Positions 1 to 9,979 of a DNA stretch of 64,000 nucleotides are shown here, piece after piece (positions within the stretch are counted from its first letter, which is position 1; each line of letters starts with the position of its first letter). A program made the position numbers and the translations under genes. This DNA is from Shewanella glacialipiscicola (lineage in GTDB: Bacteria; Pseudomonadota; Gammaproteobacteria; Enterobacterales; Shewanellaceae): the NCBI RefSeq assembly GCF_023283485.1, contig NZ_JAKILU010000015.1, positions 1 to 64,000 of the forward strand, read 5' to 3'. The notes beneath the pieces are model-generated. The model saw nothing but the letters and a program-made list of their open reading frames with translations. It was not told the DNA's origin and did no database searches.

Positions 1-2
1 AT

Positions 3-440
3 GCCTTAGGCGTTGACGATACTGATGATATCGATGCCTTACTGGCTGATTTTGATAAGCCGACACCCGCTTATGTACCTGAACCTGAAATCACCGAGCC
101 TGATCTTAGCGCTGAAATTGCTGCTGAGTTAGATGCAGAGCTTAATGCCTTTGGCGTTGCCGATACTGATGATATCGATGCCTTGTTGGCAGATTTTGAC
201 AAGCCGACACCTATTTCTGTACCAGAATCTGAACCAGAAATCACCGAGCCTGATTTTAGCGCTGAAATTGCTGCTGAGTTAGATGCAGAGCTTGATGCCT
301 TAGGCGTTGACGATACTGATGATATCGATGCCTTACTGGCTGATTTTGATAAGCCGACACCCGCTTATGTACCTGAACCTGAAATTACCGAGCCTGATTT
401 TAGCGCTGAAATTGCCGCTGAGTTAGACGCTGAACTTGAT
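3..440 (+). repeat. In-frame tandem repeat of 144-150 bp inside fimV
   Basis: There are three consecutive units starting at 3, 147 and 297, with a degenerate fourth from 441. Units one and three are identical over roughly the first 89 bases, and unit two is 6 bp longer because of an extra Glu-Ser pair. All lengths are multiples of three, so copy-number changes keep the frame. The array may continue to the left of the window. Confidence 0.85.
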
Positions 441-1724
441 GATTTAGGTGTTGATAATAGCGATGACATTGACTCCTTATTAGCAAGTTTTGAGACCAAA
501 CCTGAAATTGATCTTGATACCACTGCTGAGTTTCAAAACAGTGTCCAAGACGGTTCGCAAAACGTTACTCAACACGATGTTACTGATGATGTTAAAGAGA
601 GCATCGACAACGAAATCAACGCAGTCATTGCCGCAGAGCTGCAAGCTTCGTTGCCTGAAGATTTAACCGATGAAGAAGATTTAGATGCGCTTTTAGCTCA
701 GTTTGAATTACCAGAGCAATCAGAGGCCGATGCAGACGAAATTAATTTTGATCTCGAAACTGCAGAAATAACGCCTACTGACACCGATGATACTGATGAT
801 TTACTTAAAGGTATTGGTGCTGGGCATGACTTAAATGGTACTGACGATACGTTTGAACTCGATGATGAACCTCAAGTGAGTCTAACGACTACTGGGGTAG
901 CCGCAGCCACGGCCGCTGCATTAATCATTGCTAAAGATAAAGAATCATCATTCTTTAATGATTTAAAAGCCAATAAAAATCCAGATCCTCATGTACTCGA
1001 TTGGGATTCAGAGCTTGATTTTGCCCCTAAAGTTAACCCTGTAACGCCTCCAACAGATATTGAGGATAATGATGTCGAGCTTAAAATCGATGCCATTACC
1101 CAGACGACTGAAGAAAAGCCTATTAAGGCTACACGCAACGATCTTGATTTCAGTGAAGATTTTAAACTCGATACTCAAAAAGAGCCGGACGAGTTAGATT
1201 TTGAGCAAGGGTTTGATTTAAGTGACGATAACGTACTCGCCGCCTTTACGGCCAATGTCGATTTTGATGAAGACGAAGATGTACTGACGTCGGAAGACAG
1301 CTTTTCCCTTATCGATGACCATAATCTTACGGTCGATGAAGCCTTGGCCGCGCTTGACGCCCAAGAGTCGCGTAAAGCACAGCAGAGGTTTGTGCCAGAA
1401 CACGATTTAACTCATTTCCAAAATGAAAATGGTTTTATTGATATCGATAAGTTATTAAATGATGCCAATGAAGAAGGCTCTGATACTGATCAGTATTCGG
1501 AAATTGACGTTGAAATGAGTGATGTCGATGCGTTAATCGGTGATGCGGCGATGATTGATGTGGATGACGAGGAAAACTCAGTTAGTGCAAAGCTTGATTT
1601 AGCCCGTGCTTATATTGAAATTGACGACAGTGATAGCGCTAAAGCCTTGCTTAAAGAAGTCAACATTGATGGCAATGCGCGTCAGCAAGAAGAAGCGCAA
1701 CGTTTACTGAAGGATATCACCTAA
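3..1724 (+). CDS. fimV: FimV-like polar hub protein, C-terminal part (5' end outside window)
   Basis: The reading frame is open from base 3 to the TAA at 1722-1724, so this is the 3' part of a longer gene. The protein is very acidic. It opens with tandem repeats of 48-50 residues (units at about 3-146, 147-296 and 297-440, with a diverging copy from 441), each carrying an AEIAAELDAEL core, a DDIDALLADFDKP stretch and an EPEITEPDFS linker. The last 50 residues (SAKLDLARAYIEIDDSDSA and on to the end) form the TPR-like helical module that closes FimV proteins. FimV is an inner-membrane protein with a LysM domain that organises the cell pole and type IV pilus or twitching functions; the LysM and membrane parts lie outside the window. 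The following truA matches the usual fimV-truA order. A strong terminator follows. Confidence 0.85.
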   Translation, partial: ALGVDDTDDIDALLADFDKPTPAYVPEPEITEPDLSAEIAAELDAELNAFGVADTDDIDALLADFDKPTPISVPESEPEITEPDFSAEIAAELDAELDALGVDDTDDIDALLADFDKPTPAYVPEPEITEPDFSAEIAAELDAELDDLGVDNSDDIDSLLASFETKPEIDLDTTAEFQNSVQDGSQNVTQHDVTDDVKESIDNEINAVIAAELQASLPEDLTDEEDLDALLAQFELPEQSEADADEINFDLETAEITPTDTDDTDDLLKGIGAGHDLNGTDDTFELDDEPQVSLTTTGVAAATAAALIIAKDKESSFFNDLKANKNPDPHVLDWDSELDFAPKVNPVTPPTDIEDNDVELKIDAITQTTEEKPIKATRNDLDFSEDFKLDTQKEPDELDFEQGFDLSDDNVLAAFTANVDFDEDEDVLTSEDSFSLIDDHNLTVDEALAALDAQESRKAQQRFVPEHDLTHFQNENGFIDIDKLLNDANEEGSDTDQYSEIDVEMSDVDALIGDAAMIDVDDEENSVSAKLDLARAYIEIDDSDSAKALLKEVNIDGNARQQEEAQRLLKDIT

Positions 1725-1750
1725 AGCAGTTTCTCTTTCAGTTTCGATTA

Positions 1751-1778
1751 AACGGCGCTAACAGCGCCGTTTTTTTTA
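1751..1778 (+). terminator. Rho-independent terminator after fimV
   Basis: A 9-bp perfect stem (AACGGCGCT at 1751-1759 with AGCGCCGTT at 1763-1771) has a 3-nt loop and is followed by a run of eight or more T. It separates fimV from truA. Confidence 0.9.
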
Positions 1779-1834
1779 GTTAATGCTGTGATAAAATGCG
1801 CCGCTAAATAATAGTCACAAGTGAGGATAAGTGA

Positions 1835-2620
1835 ATGCGGATTGCATTAGGTATTGAATATGACGGTAATGGCTATTTTGGCTGGCAACGCCAAACCGAC
1901 GTCGATTCAGTACAAACGCAATTAGAACGCGCGTTATCGATAGTGGCCAATGAGCCTATCGGCGTATTCTGTGCAGGCCGAACCGATGCGGGGGTTCATG
2001 CTACTGGCCAAGTGGTGCATTTTGAAACAAATGCAATTCGTAACGAAAGCGCATGGACCCTTGGGGTGAATGCTAATCTGCCTGATAATATTGCCGTACG
2101 CTGGGTGAAAGAGGTGGATGATAGCTTCCATGCCCGTTTTTCTGCCACGGCTCGTCGCTACCGTTATGTGATTTATAATCATCAATTTCGCCCAGGAATT
2201 TTGCGTCAGGGCGTCAGTCATTATCATGGCGATATCGATGCTAACAAAATGCATCAAGCGGCGCAGTTATTACTCGGTGAACATGATTTTACCAGTTTCC
2301 GTGCTATGCAGTGTCAATCTAAAACGCCATTTCGTAATGTGCATTGCGTAAATGTGACTCGCCAAGGTATGTACGTGATTGTTGATATTGCTGCTAATGC
2401 CTTTTTGCACCACATGGTGCGTAATATTGTGGGTTCGTTATTAGAAATTGGTTTAGGTAATCAGCCTTTAACGTGGATGACAGAGCTATTAGCGCTAAAA
2501 GATAGAAAACAAGCGGCAGCAACGGCAAAACCTAATGGGCTTTATTTAGTTGATGTGACGTATCCAGAGCAATACCAATTACCTAAATTGGCTCTAGGGC
2601 CACTGTTTATGTTGGATTAA
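1835..2620 (+). CDS. truA: tRNA pseudouridine(38-40) synthase TruA
   Basis: TruA converts uridines 38, 39 and 40 of the tRNA anticodon arm to pseudouridine. The 261-residue length is typical. The N-terminal [19 protein letters not shown] and the active-site stretch [18 protein letters not shown] are diagnostic, with D51 as the catalytic aspartate. The later FTSFRA and [17 protein letters not shown] motifs are also present. The ATG at 1835 follows a GAGGATAAGTGA ribosome-binding region. In E. coli the next genes are dedA and accD; here folC follows directly after 68 bp. Confidence 0.97.
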   Translation: MRIALGIEYDGNGYFGWQRQTDVDSVQTQLERALSIVANEPIGVFCAGRTDAGVHATGQVVHFETNAIRNESAWTLGVNANLPDNIAVRWVKEVDDSFHARFSATARRYRYVIYNHQFRPGILRQGVSHYHGDIDANKMHQAAQLLLGEHDFTSFRAMQCQSKTPFRNVHCVNVTRQGMYVIVDIAANAFLHHMVRNIVGSLLEIGLGNQPLTWMTELLALKDRKQAAATAKPNGLYLVDVTYPEQYQLPKLALGPLFMLD

Positions 2621-2688
2621 GATTACCGCTCCACACTCAAGCTTTATTGCAATAGATTGTAAGGCATCGAATACGAGGATGTACCGAT

Positions 2689-3960
2689 ATGCTAACAGTA
2701 CCAGCGTCAAATGCAGAACTTAATCAGTGGCTTGATTATTTATTATCCATTCATCCCACTGAAATCGACATGGGCTTAAGCCGTGTTTCGCAAGTGGCGC
2801 GCCGCTTAGATCTACTGGCATTGGGTCAGGCTAAAGTGGTTACTGTGGCTGGCACAAATGGTAAAGGCACCACTTGCGCTATGTTAGAACAAATTCTGCG
2901 CTTATCGGGTTTAACGGTGGGCGTGTACAGTTCGCCGCACATGCTCAAGTATAATGAGCGAGTGCGTATCAATGGTGAAGATGCGCAAGACCGCGCTTTT
3001 GTGGCGGCTTTTGAGCAAATTGAAGCGGCGCGCGCCGAGATTTCTCTGACCTTTTTTGAATACGCTACGCTGGCGGGATTAATCATTTTTAAAGCCGCAA
3101 AGCTCGATGTGGTGATCCTCGAAGTTGGATTAGGAGGGCGTTTAGATGCCACCAATATCATTGATGCCGATATCAGCGTGGTCACATCGGTGGATTTAGA
3201 TCACGAAAGTTATCTTGGTAATACCCGTGAACTCGTGGGCCGTGAAAAGGCGGGGATTTTCCGCGCCGGTAAACCCGCTATCGTGGGGGAGCCTAATTTG
3301 CCATGCAGTGTGAATGATGTCGCTAACGAAGTTGGCGCAAGCTTGTACCGTGTTGGTCATGAATTTAGTTATCAGAATAATGGCAACTCATGGGATTTCT
3401 TGGGGCAAATAAGGCAGCTTAATCAATTAACGTTACCTACCTTGCCCTTGCCCAATGCGGCATCGGTACTGGCGGTGATTGAACATGGCTGGCCTGATAT
3501 TTCGGCGGATATTATTGATAAAGGTATTAGTTCGGCTCGTTTAACCGGTCGATTAGAGCGAGTGAGCGAACAGCCTTTGGTGGTGCTTGATGTGGCTCAC
3601 AATCCCCATGCGGCTCGATTTTTAGTGCAACAGCTACAGCCGATAGTTGCAGGTAAACGTGTATTTGCGCTATGTGGCATGCTTAAAGATAAAGATATTA
3701 CGGGCGTGCTATCGGTGGTTGAACCCTTAGTTGACACTTGGTATTTAGTGAGTCTGCAAGGTGAACGCGGTGCAAGCGCGGCACAATTACGTCAAACCTT
3801 AGCTGCAGATAGCAAAGCGATTGAGTTTGAGGGCATAGATGCCGCCTGGTCGGCACTAAAAGCGCAAATAACCCCAGATGATGTGGTAATTGTGTTTGGC
3901 TCCTTTTACACTGTGGCAGGTTTTAAGTCTCAATTTAAGCAGGAAGTGCGTTTTGTCTAG
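2689..3960 (+). CDS. folC: Bifunctional dihydrofolate synthase / folylpolyglutamate synthase FolC
   Basis: FolC adds L-glutamate to dihydropteroate and then further glutamates to tetrahydrofolate, using ATP. The protein is a 423-residue Mur-ligase-family enzyme. The P-loop GTNGKGTT is at residues 55-62, followed by YSSPHMLKYNERVRING and the LEVGLGGRLDATNI motif; DVAHNPHAARF in the C-terminal domain is the second Mur-ligase signature. A GAGGATG ribosome binding site precedes the ATG at 2689. The 3' end overlaps the start of the following dedD gene by 8 bp, which suggests coupled translation. Confidence 0.96.
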   Translation: MLTVPASNAELNQWLDYLLSIHPTEIDMGLSRVSQVARRLDLLALGQAKVVTVAGTNGKGTTCAMLEQILRLSGLTVGVYSSPHMLKYNERVRINGEDAQDRAFVAAFEQIEAARAEISLTFFEYATLAGLIIFKAAKLDVVILEVGLGGRLDATNIIDADISVVTSVDLDHESYLGNTRELVGREKAGIFRAGKPAIVGEPNLPCSVNDVANEVGASLYRVGHEFSYQNNGNSWDFLGQIRQLNQLTLPTLPLPNAASVLAVIEHGWPDISADIIDKGISSARLTGRLERVSEQPLVVLDVAHNPHAARFLVQQLQPIVAGKRVFALCGMLKDKDITGVLSVVEPLVDTWYLVSLQGERGASAAQLRQTLAADSKAIEFEGIDAAWSALKAQITPDDVVIVFGSFYTVAGFKSQFKQEVRFV

Positions 3961-4690
3961 CCAGTTTCATAATCGTTTAGTTGGCACTGTAGTGCTGGTT
4001 GCGCTTGGTGTGCTTTTTTTGCCAGATATTTTGGATGGCAAAATAGATCGCCAAGAAGAGCAATTTTCAGAAATCCCTTTACGTCCAACTGTGATTGAAC
4101 AGCAAAAAACCGACGATATGTTTGAGGTTTTATCGGTTGATGATGTGCCTAGCTCAAAGGAACCTGAGTTAGCGGCTGATGACCAAACTCATGCGGATAA
4201 TCAGCTGGCGACAGCCGTCAAAGAGACCGCTAAGCAAGACGTTAAGGCTGAAGTCCAGCCTGAGGTAAAAAAGTCTGAGGTTAAAAAAGAACCACCTAAG
4301 GCAACCGCTAAAGCTGAACCGGCCAAAAAGCCTGAGAGAAAACCGGTTACAGTAGCAAAGGTTGAAAAACCTAAAGTTGAAACGCCTAAAGCGAATACGG
4401 CAAAAGAGGCCACGGTTAAAACGGTCAATCCTGACAAAATAAAAAGCGGTTTTACCTTGCAGTTAGGTGGGTTTAATAATGCCGCTAATGTTAAAACCTT
4501 AGTTGCGCAGCTGCGTAAAAGTGGTTTTAAAGCTTACACTATCCCAGCAACACCTAAGGATGGCGTATTGACTAAAGTTTTTGTTGGGCCAGATGTGTCC
4601 GAAGCCAAACTGAAAAAAATACAAGCTGAGGTTGAAACCCTCACACGGCTTAAGGGCTGGATAGTACCTTTTAACCCCTTAGAGTCTTAA
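3953..4690 (+). CDS. dedD: DedD-like SPOR-domain protein (TTG start)
   Basis: This is probably a cell-division protein: one membrane anchor near the N-terminus (RLVGTVVLVALGVLFLPDIL), a long Lys/Glu/Pro/Ala-rich periplasmic linker, and a C-terminal SPOR domain from about residue 165 (GFTLQLGGFNNAANVKTLVA). SPOR domains bind denuded septal peptidoglycan. I chose the TTG at 3953 because AGGAAG at 3941-3946 sits at correct spacing and the product then begins SSQFHNRLVG, just before the anchor. Upstream in-frame starts would lie well inside folC. The result is 245 residues. The gene lies between folC and cvpA, as dedD does in E. coli. Confidence 0.88.
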   Translation: MSSQFHNRLVGTVVLVALGVLFLPDILDGKIDRQEEQFSEIPLRPTVIEQQKTDDMFEVLSVDDVPSSKEPELAADDQTHADNQLATAVKETAKQDVKAEVQPEVKKSEVKKEPPKATAKAEPAKKPERKPVTVAKVEKPKVETPKANTAKEATVKTVNPDKIKSGFTLQLGGFNNAANVKTLVAQLRKSGFKAYTIPATPKDGVLTKVFVGPDVSEAKLKKIQAEVETLTRLKGWIVPFNPLES

Positions 4691-4805
4691 TGGCGATACT
4701 ACACCTGAGACTGTAAATGATTTATTTACCTCGCTAGGGGTGAGAATCGTTTCAGTCTCTGGTAGAATCGCGCCGTCTTAAAGCCCATGTCGGAAAGCCA
4801 TCTCA

Positions 4806-5294
4806 ATGGTTTGGATTGATTACGCTATCATATTCGTCATCGGATTATCGACTCTCATCAGTCTGATCCGAGGATTTGCCAAAGAAGCCATGTCGTTAGT
4901 GGTATGGTTTGCAGCATTCTTTATTGCCAGCCAATTTTACCTCGATCTTGCCGTTCATTTAACGCAAATGAGCGATGAGATGCTGCGCAATGGCGTTTCC
5001 ATTGCCATTCTGTTTATTACTACCTTAGTGCTCGGCGCTCTAGTTAACTACATTCTTGGACAACTGGTTGTTAAAACCGGATTATCTGGCACTGACAGGC
5101 TTTTAGGCCTTTGTTTCGGTGCCATTCGCGGCGCCTTGATTGTGAGTGCTTTACTGTTTTTTATGGATGCTTTTACAGGCTCACCCAACACCCAATGGTG
5201 GAAGGACTCTGTGCTAGTGCCCGAATTTGGCGTGGTTATTCAATGGTTTTTTAACTATTTGGAAAACACCTCCAGCTTTGTACCCAAACTATAA
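4806..5294 (+). CDS. cvpA: CvpA family inner-membrane protein
   Basis: CvpA is an integral membrane protein named for a requirement in colicin V production; its molecular role is unsettled. This 162-residue protein shows four hydrophobic segments (roughly residues 5-25, 28-50, 63-85, 102-122) and the family pattern [26 protein letters not shown] at the N-terminus, then [20 protein letters not shown]. It precedes purF by 266 bp, the arrangement known in enterobacteria, where both belong to the purine regulon. Confidence 0.93.
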   Translation: MVWIDYAIIFVIGLSTLISLIRGFAKEAMSLVVWFAAFFIASQFYLDLAVHLTQMSDEMLRNGVSIAILFITTLVLGALVNYILGQLVVKTGLSGTDRLLGLCFGAIRGALIVSALLFFMDAFTGSPNTQWWKDSVLVPEFGVVIQWFFNYLENTSSFVPKL

Positions 5295-5560
5295 GAAATA
5301 AAATTAATTAATCCTAAATGCTGAAAAACGCTGTCGCTTGGGAATTTATGTTACGCATGTTTAAGGGCTGATGCCTATTACATACACGCGCCATTTAGAT
5401 AATGACCTCGATGTTGTTATTTGAATAAGCAGAAACGTGACCGAATACCTGAGTGATAAATAACGTCGTATTTAAACCGAAAGGTAAAAGTATGACCTTA
5501 TAACCTGCTTATATTTCAGCATAAAAGGCATAGAACATCTTACAATGAGGAAGCTTATCC

Positions 5561-7075
5561 ATGTGTGGTATCGTCGGAATAGTTGGCCAATCATCGGTTA
5601 ATCAAACCATTTATGATGCACTGACAGTGCTGCAGCACAGAGGTCAGGATGCGGCAGGTATTGTGACCATTGATCGTGGTGCTTTCAGGCTGCGTAAAGC
5701 CAATGGTTTAGTCAAAGACGTTTTTGAAGTCAAACACATGCAACGCCTACAAGGTAATGCTGGTATTGGCCATGTGCGCTATCCAACGGCGGGTAGTTCA
5801 AGCGCATCAGAGGCGCAACCTTTCTATGTTAACTCGCCATTTGGGATCTCTTTAGCCCACAACGGCAACTTAACCAACACAGTTGAATTAGCCGAAGGGC
5901 TGATCAAAAAACGTCGCCATGTTAATACTACTTCAGACTCTGAAGTGTTATTAAACCTATTGGCTGATGAATTACAAAAAACCACTAGCTTAACCCTGAC
6001 TTCAGAAGAAGTATTTGATGCGGTTGCTAACGTGCACCAGCAAGCTCGCGGCGCTTATGCGGTAGTGGCGATGATCATTGGTCAAGGCCTTGTCGCGTTT
6101 CGCGATCCCTTTGGTATTCGTCCTTTGGTGTTAGGTAAGCACGAAACGCCAACAGGTACCGAATACATGGTCGCCTCTGAAAGTGTTGCCCTTGATGCCG
6201 TCGGCTTTGAAGTGATGCGTGATGTAGCGCCGGGTGAAGCGATTTATGTGTCTATTGATGGTAAGCTCTATACTCGTCAATGTGCGGCCGATCCTAGCTA
6301 TGCACCTTGTATTTTCGAGTTTGTCTATTTTGCCCGTCCAGATTCGACCATCGACAAAGTGTCTGTGTATGCAAGTCGCGTCAATATGGGCGCTAAGCTT
6401 GGCGAGAAAATTAAGAAGGAATGGTGCGATCACGATATCGATGTGGTTATTCCTATTCCTGAAACCTCTTGCGATATCGCGCTTGAAATTGCCCGTTGCA
6501 TGGATTTACCTTATCGACAAGGGTTTGTTAAAAATCGTTATATTGGCCGTACTTTCATTATGCCGGGTCAACAGGAACGTAAAAAGTCTGTACGCCGAAA
6601 ACTCAATGCTATTAATACCGAATTTTACGGTAAAAATGTATTGTTGGTGGATGACTCGATTGTTCGCGGTACGACCTCTGAGCAAATCATTGAAATGGCA
6701 CGTGAAGCGGGTGCTAAGAAAGTGTATTTTGCCTCAGCAGCTCCAGAAATTCGTTTCCCTAACGTGTACGGCATCGACATGCCAACATCAAACGAGTTAA
6801 TCGCTTATGGGCGTGATGCTGATGAAATCGCTAAATTAATCGGTGCCGATGGCATTATCTTCCAAGATTTACCCGACTTAATTGAAGCGGTAAGAATGGA
6901 GAATCCAGCGATTAAACGTTTCGAAACCTCAGTATTTGATGGACATTATATTACTAACGATGTCGATCAAGCGTATTTAGATCACTTAACGCAGCTGCGT
7001 AATGATGATGCTAAAGTGGATCGTAATAAAGATATCGGCACTAACCTAGAGCTGCATAACGTCTGTCATCCATAA
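5561..7075 (+). CDS. purF: Amidophosphoribosyltransferase PurF
   Basis: PurF makes 5-phosphoribosylamine from PRPP and glutamine, the committed step of purine synthesis. It starts [10 protein letters not shown], where Cys2 becomes the N-terminal nucleophile of the class II glutaminase domain; HRGQDAAGI and GHVRYPTAG follow. The C-terminal half is a phosphoribosyltransferase with the PRPP loop [14 protein letters not shown] at about residues 361-374. The 504-residue length is typical. ATGAGGAAGC upstream of the ATG provides the ribosome binding site. Confidence 0.97.
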   Translation: MCGIVGIVGQSSVNQTIYDALTVLQHRGQDAAGIVTIDRGAFRLRKANGLVKDVFEVKHMQRLQGNAGIGHVRYPTAGSSSASEAQPFYVNSPFGISLAHNGNLTNTVELAEGLIKKRRHVNTTSDSEVLLNLLADELQKTTSLTLTSEEVFDAVANVHQQARGAYAVVAMIIGQGLVAFRDPFGIRPLVLGKHETPTGTEYMVASESVALDAVGFEVMRDVAPGEAIYVSIDGKLYTRQCAADPSYAPCIFEFVYFARPDSTIDKVSVYASRVNMGAKLGEKIKKEWCDHDIDVVIPIPETSCDIALEIARCMDLPYRQGFVKNRYIGRTFIMPGQQERKKSVRRKLNAINTEFYGKNVLLVDDSIVRGTTSEQIIEMAREAGAKKVYFASAAPEIRFPNVYGIDMPTSNELIAYGRDADEIAKLIGADGIIFQDLPDLIEAVRMENPAIKRFETSVFDGHYITNDVDQAYLDHLTQLRNDDAKVDRNKDIGTNLELHNVCHP

Positions 7076-7121
7076 TAAAGACAAGCGTTTGAGCAGGAGT
7101 CGTTAGCGTATCGATACCATA

Positions 7122-7151
7122 AGCCAGTGATTTTTTCACTGGCTTTTTTTA
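7122..7151 (+). terminator. Terminator after purF
   Basis: A 9-bp stem (AGCCAGTGA at 7122-7130, TCACTGGCT at 7136-7144) is followed by a T-run. It may also serve the convergent small membrane protein gene, because an A/T tract lies near its other side. Confidence 0.85.
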
Positions 7152-7161
7152 TTGACTCTGA

Positions 7162-7470
7162 TTACCCCAAAAACCATAACAGCATCCACACACCAAATAA
7201 GTAGCTCAAGCTATAACGCGTCACCTGATGCCTTAGCAGTAGCGATAAACTCACCGCAATCGGTAGCAATAACATCAATCCCCATGCTAGTGGTAAATCG
7301 ATAATGTTAACCTGTCCAAACCATCGGTTAGCAAGCAGGCTAATCGCGAGTAACATTAAACTGTAAAATAGCAGTAGTTGGTTGAATCTTAACGTTAATG
7401 CAGGGCTGAATGTCATCTTTTCTCGTGCGTGTATCGTAAACTGTCTCATAATCACTCCCGTTGAATTCAT
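7162..7470 (-). CDS. Small predicted membrane protein, unknown function
   Basis: The protein has up to 102 residues, with three strongly hydrophobic segments: LLLFYSLMLLAISLLANRW, LAWGLMLLLPIAVSLSLLL and LSYLFGVWMLLWFLG. The layout resembles small DUF2069-type proteins, but I cannot assign a family. Three starts are possible: 7470, Met8 at 7449, and Met19 just before FSPALTLRFNQ. The gene lies alone between the purF terminator and the divergent topB. Confidence 0.55.
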   Translation of the reverse strand: MNSTGVIMRQFTIHAREKMTFSPALTLRFNQLLLFYSLMLLAISLLANRWFGQVNIIDLPLAWGLMLLLPIAVSLSLLLRHQVTRYSLSYLFGVWMLLWFLG

Positions 7471-7614
7471 TGTACTTTAGTCGTTGTTGAGAACTATTAT
7501 CAATTGAATTTACAGTTGAGGCGGTTTTTAAATGAACGAGTTTGATAGAAATTTGCACTCAGCTCATGTTTGGGCTAAATTGTACTGTAATTATATCCAG
7601 TGCTTGGTGTTTGT

Positions 7615-9690
7615 ATGATCCTCTATATCGCAGAAAAACCTAGCCTAGGGCGGGCCATCGCCGATGTATTGCCTAAACCTCATAAAAAAGGCGATGGATT
7701 TATTGAAGCCGCCAATGGTGATTGTGTGTCTTGGTGTGTGGGGCATTTGCTAGAACAAGCCGAACCAGATGCCTACAATCCTGAATTTAAGTCTTGGAAG
7801 TTCGAGCATTTACCGATTGTGCCAGACAAGTGGCAATTGAAACCCAAAGCTGCAACTCGTAGCCAGCTCACAGTGCTTAAACGATTAGTTAAACAAGCCA
7901 ACACGCTGGTCAATGCGGGCGATCCTGATAGGGAAGGGCAGTTGTTAGTGGATGAAGTGATTGCCTATCTTGGGGTGACGGGCGATAAATTGCATCAAAC
8001 CCAGCGCTTACTTATCAGTGATTTAAACCCCCAAGCAGTAAAACGTGCGCTGACACAATTACGCAGTAACCGTGAATTTATTCCATTATCAACCTCAGCT
8101 CTTGCCCGTAGCCGCGCCGATTGGCTCTATGGAATGAACATGACGCGTGCCTACACTATCCAAGGTAAAAAGGTCGGTTATCAAGGCGTGTTATCCGTTG
8201 GTCGAGTGCAAACCCCCTTACTTGGGCTGGTGGTGCGCCGAGATGAAGAGATAGCCAATTTTCAATCTAAACCTTTCTATGAAGTGTTGGCCCATTTGGC
8301 GACACAAAAGCAAGAAACCTTCAGCGCAAAATGGCAACCCAGTGAGGCCTGTTTACCTTATATGGATGAAGAACGGCGAGTGTTAGTCAGAGGTTTAGCA
8401 CAAAATGTGGTGAGTCGGATTAGTGATAAATCTGCTGTCATTACACAATTAGTCTCTAAGGATAAAAAACAGCATCCACCGTTACCTTATAGTTTGTCTG
8501 CGTTGCAAATTGATGCGGCAAAACGCTTTGGTATGAGTGCTAAGGATGTACTTGATACCTGCCAGAGTCTGTATGAACGGCATAAACTGATCACTTATCC
8601 ACGATCCGACAGCCGTTATTTGCCCGTTGAGCAACATGGTCTCGCACCTTTAGTATTAAAAGCGATTAGTGGTGGAGCCGCTGAACTATTACAACAGGTT
8701 GACGCGCCCGATCATCGCCTTAAATCCAAAGCATGGGATGATAAAAAAGTTGATGCTCACCATGCGATAGTGCCTACAGAGAAAACAGCTAATTTATCGA
8801 GTTTGAGTCTACGGGAAAAACAGCTATATCTGCATATTGCTCGTCAGTACTTAGCACAGTTTTATCCCGCTTATTGTTATGGCGAAACCACAGTGCAAGT
8901 GACTATCGAGGGTGGATTATTTAATACCAAAGCGCGTCAGGACAAATCTTTAGGCTGGAAGCAACTCTTCGCCCGCCAAGAATCTCATGGCAATAAACCT
9001 ATAGAAAAAAAGCCAGCGGAGGAAAGCACCAGCAAAGACGATGATGACAATGACGAGTTTATCGGCCAACTGCCGCCCTTAACATTAGGGCAATTGTTGC
9101 ATTGCACTCGGGGTGAACTGCTTGAAAAAAATACGCAGCCGCCTAAAGCCTTTACCGATGCAACTTTACTTGGCGCTATGACTGGGATTAATCGTTATGT
9201 GACCGATGCTAATATTCGTAAAATTCTCAAAGAAACCGATGGCTTAGGCACTGAGGCCACCCGTGCGGGTATTATTGAATTACTATTTAAACGCAGCTTT
9301 TTACAGCGTTTGGGTAAATCTATCGTATCAACTGAAGTGGGTAAAGGGTTGATAAACAGTTTGCCCGTCAGCGCAACGTCACCTGATATGACAGCACTAT
9401 GGGAGGCGAGTTTGAACAGTATTTGCCGTAAAGAAACATCCTATCAAGCCTTTATGCAGCCACTACTGGACACACTATTTACCCTTATCCAAAATGCAGG
9501 GGCGCAGCTGCCTACCGCGCTTAATGGCTTAAAGGGCCAAGGCTATGGTAAATCTACGAGTGGTAAATCGGGTTATCGCAAGTCGACTTATCGTAAAGCG
9601 TCAAATGGGTCAAAAATAATTGCCACTAAAGCCAGTGGTGCTAAAGGCTCTGGCATTAAAAGCCGCACCGGCAAGCCGCTTGCTGTATAG
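7615..9690 (+). CDS. topB: DNA topoisomerase III TopB
   Basis: This type IA topoisomerase relaxes and decatenates DNA. From the ATG at 7615 it begins MILYIAEKPSLGRAIADVLP, the TOPRIM start shared with E. coli TopB; an in-frame start 15 bp upstream lacks support. The acidic TOPRIM motif NAGDPDREGQLLVDE is present. The active-site tyrosine in LITYPRSDSRYLP falls at residue 328, the same number as in E. coli. The protein has 691 residues, longer than the E. coli enzyme, because of an acidic insertion (KKPAEESTSKDDDDNDE) and a basic Lys/Gly/Ser-rich tail that could bind DNA. Confidence 0.96.
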   Translation: MILYIAEKPSLGRAIADVLPKPHKKGDGFIEAANGDCVSWCVGHLLEQAEPDAYNPEFKSWKFEHLPIVPDKWQLKPKAATRSQLTVLKRLVKQANTLVNAGDPDREGQLLVDEVIAYLGVTGDKLHQTQRLLISDLNPQAVKRALTQLRSNREFIPLSTSALARSRADWLYGMNMTRAYTIQGKKVGYQGVLSVGRVQTPLLGLVVRRDEEIANFQSKPFYEVLAHLATQKQETFSAKWQPSEACLPYMDEERRVLVRGLAQNVVSRISDKSAVITQLVSKDKKQHPPLPYSLSALQIDAAKRFGMSAKDVLDTCQSLYERHKLITYPRSDSRYLPVEQHGLAPLVLKAISGGAAELLQQVDAPDHRLKSKAWDDKKVDAHHAIVPTEKTANLSSLSLREKQLYLHIARQYLAQFYPAYCYGETTVQVTIEGGLFNTKARQDKSLGWKQLFARQESHGNKPIEKKPAEESTSKDDDDNDEFIGQLPPLTLGQLLHCTRGELLEKNTQPPKAFTDATLLGAMTGINRYVTDANIRKILKETDGLGTEATRAGIIELLFKRSFLQRLGKSIVSTEVGKGLINSLPVSATSPDMTALWEASLNSICRKETSYQAFMQPLLDTLFTLIQNAGAQLPTALNGLKGQGYGKSTSGKSGYRKSTYRKASNGSKIIATKASGAKGSGIKSRTGKPLAV

Positions 9691-9843
9691 GCTTGATTAT
9701 TTTAACTCGTTAAAATGTAAGGGATTGATGACTAGCTGATACAGGTATATTGGCTGGTTAAGTTTTTCTGGTGCACGACATAGATATTAATAAATATTCA
9801 ATTAGCTTATTCAGTGAACCATTTTAAAACCGTTATTAAAGAT

Positions 9844-9874
9844 AAAAAAAGAGTAAACCAATACGGTCTACTCT
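9844..9874 (-). terminator. Terminator for the minus-strand peptidase gene
   Basis: On the minus strand, AGAGTA/TACTCT (9850-9855 with 9869-9874), extended by ACC/GGT around an AATAC loop with one mismatch, is followed by a run of seven U. It lies about 105 bp downstream of the S33 peptidase gene, in the otherwise featureless interval 9691-9979. Confidence 0.7.
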
Positions 9875-9979
9875 TACGGAAATAAGTCGTTGTAAATTGG
9901 CAAAATCACTCAATTGATGTAGAGCCAGAGCATCATGCCAGCGCTATCTTAATTAACGCTTAAAAACGAACATTGAGTT

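Noticed and set aside
3..440. Tandem repeats considered as a CRISPR array
   Set aside because: Repeats are contiguous, in frame and have no unique spacers; they are coding repeats in fimV.
4741..4756. Possible PurR operator (GAGAATCGTTTCAGT) before cvpA
   Set aside because: Only about 9 of 16 positions match the consensus and the outer bases fail, so it is not strong enough to list.
6234..6800. 188-codon frame inside purF
   Set aside because: Fully overlaps purF in another register; purF motifs are unambiguous.
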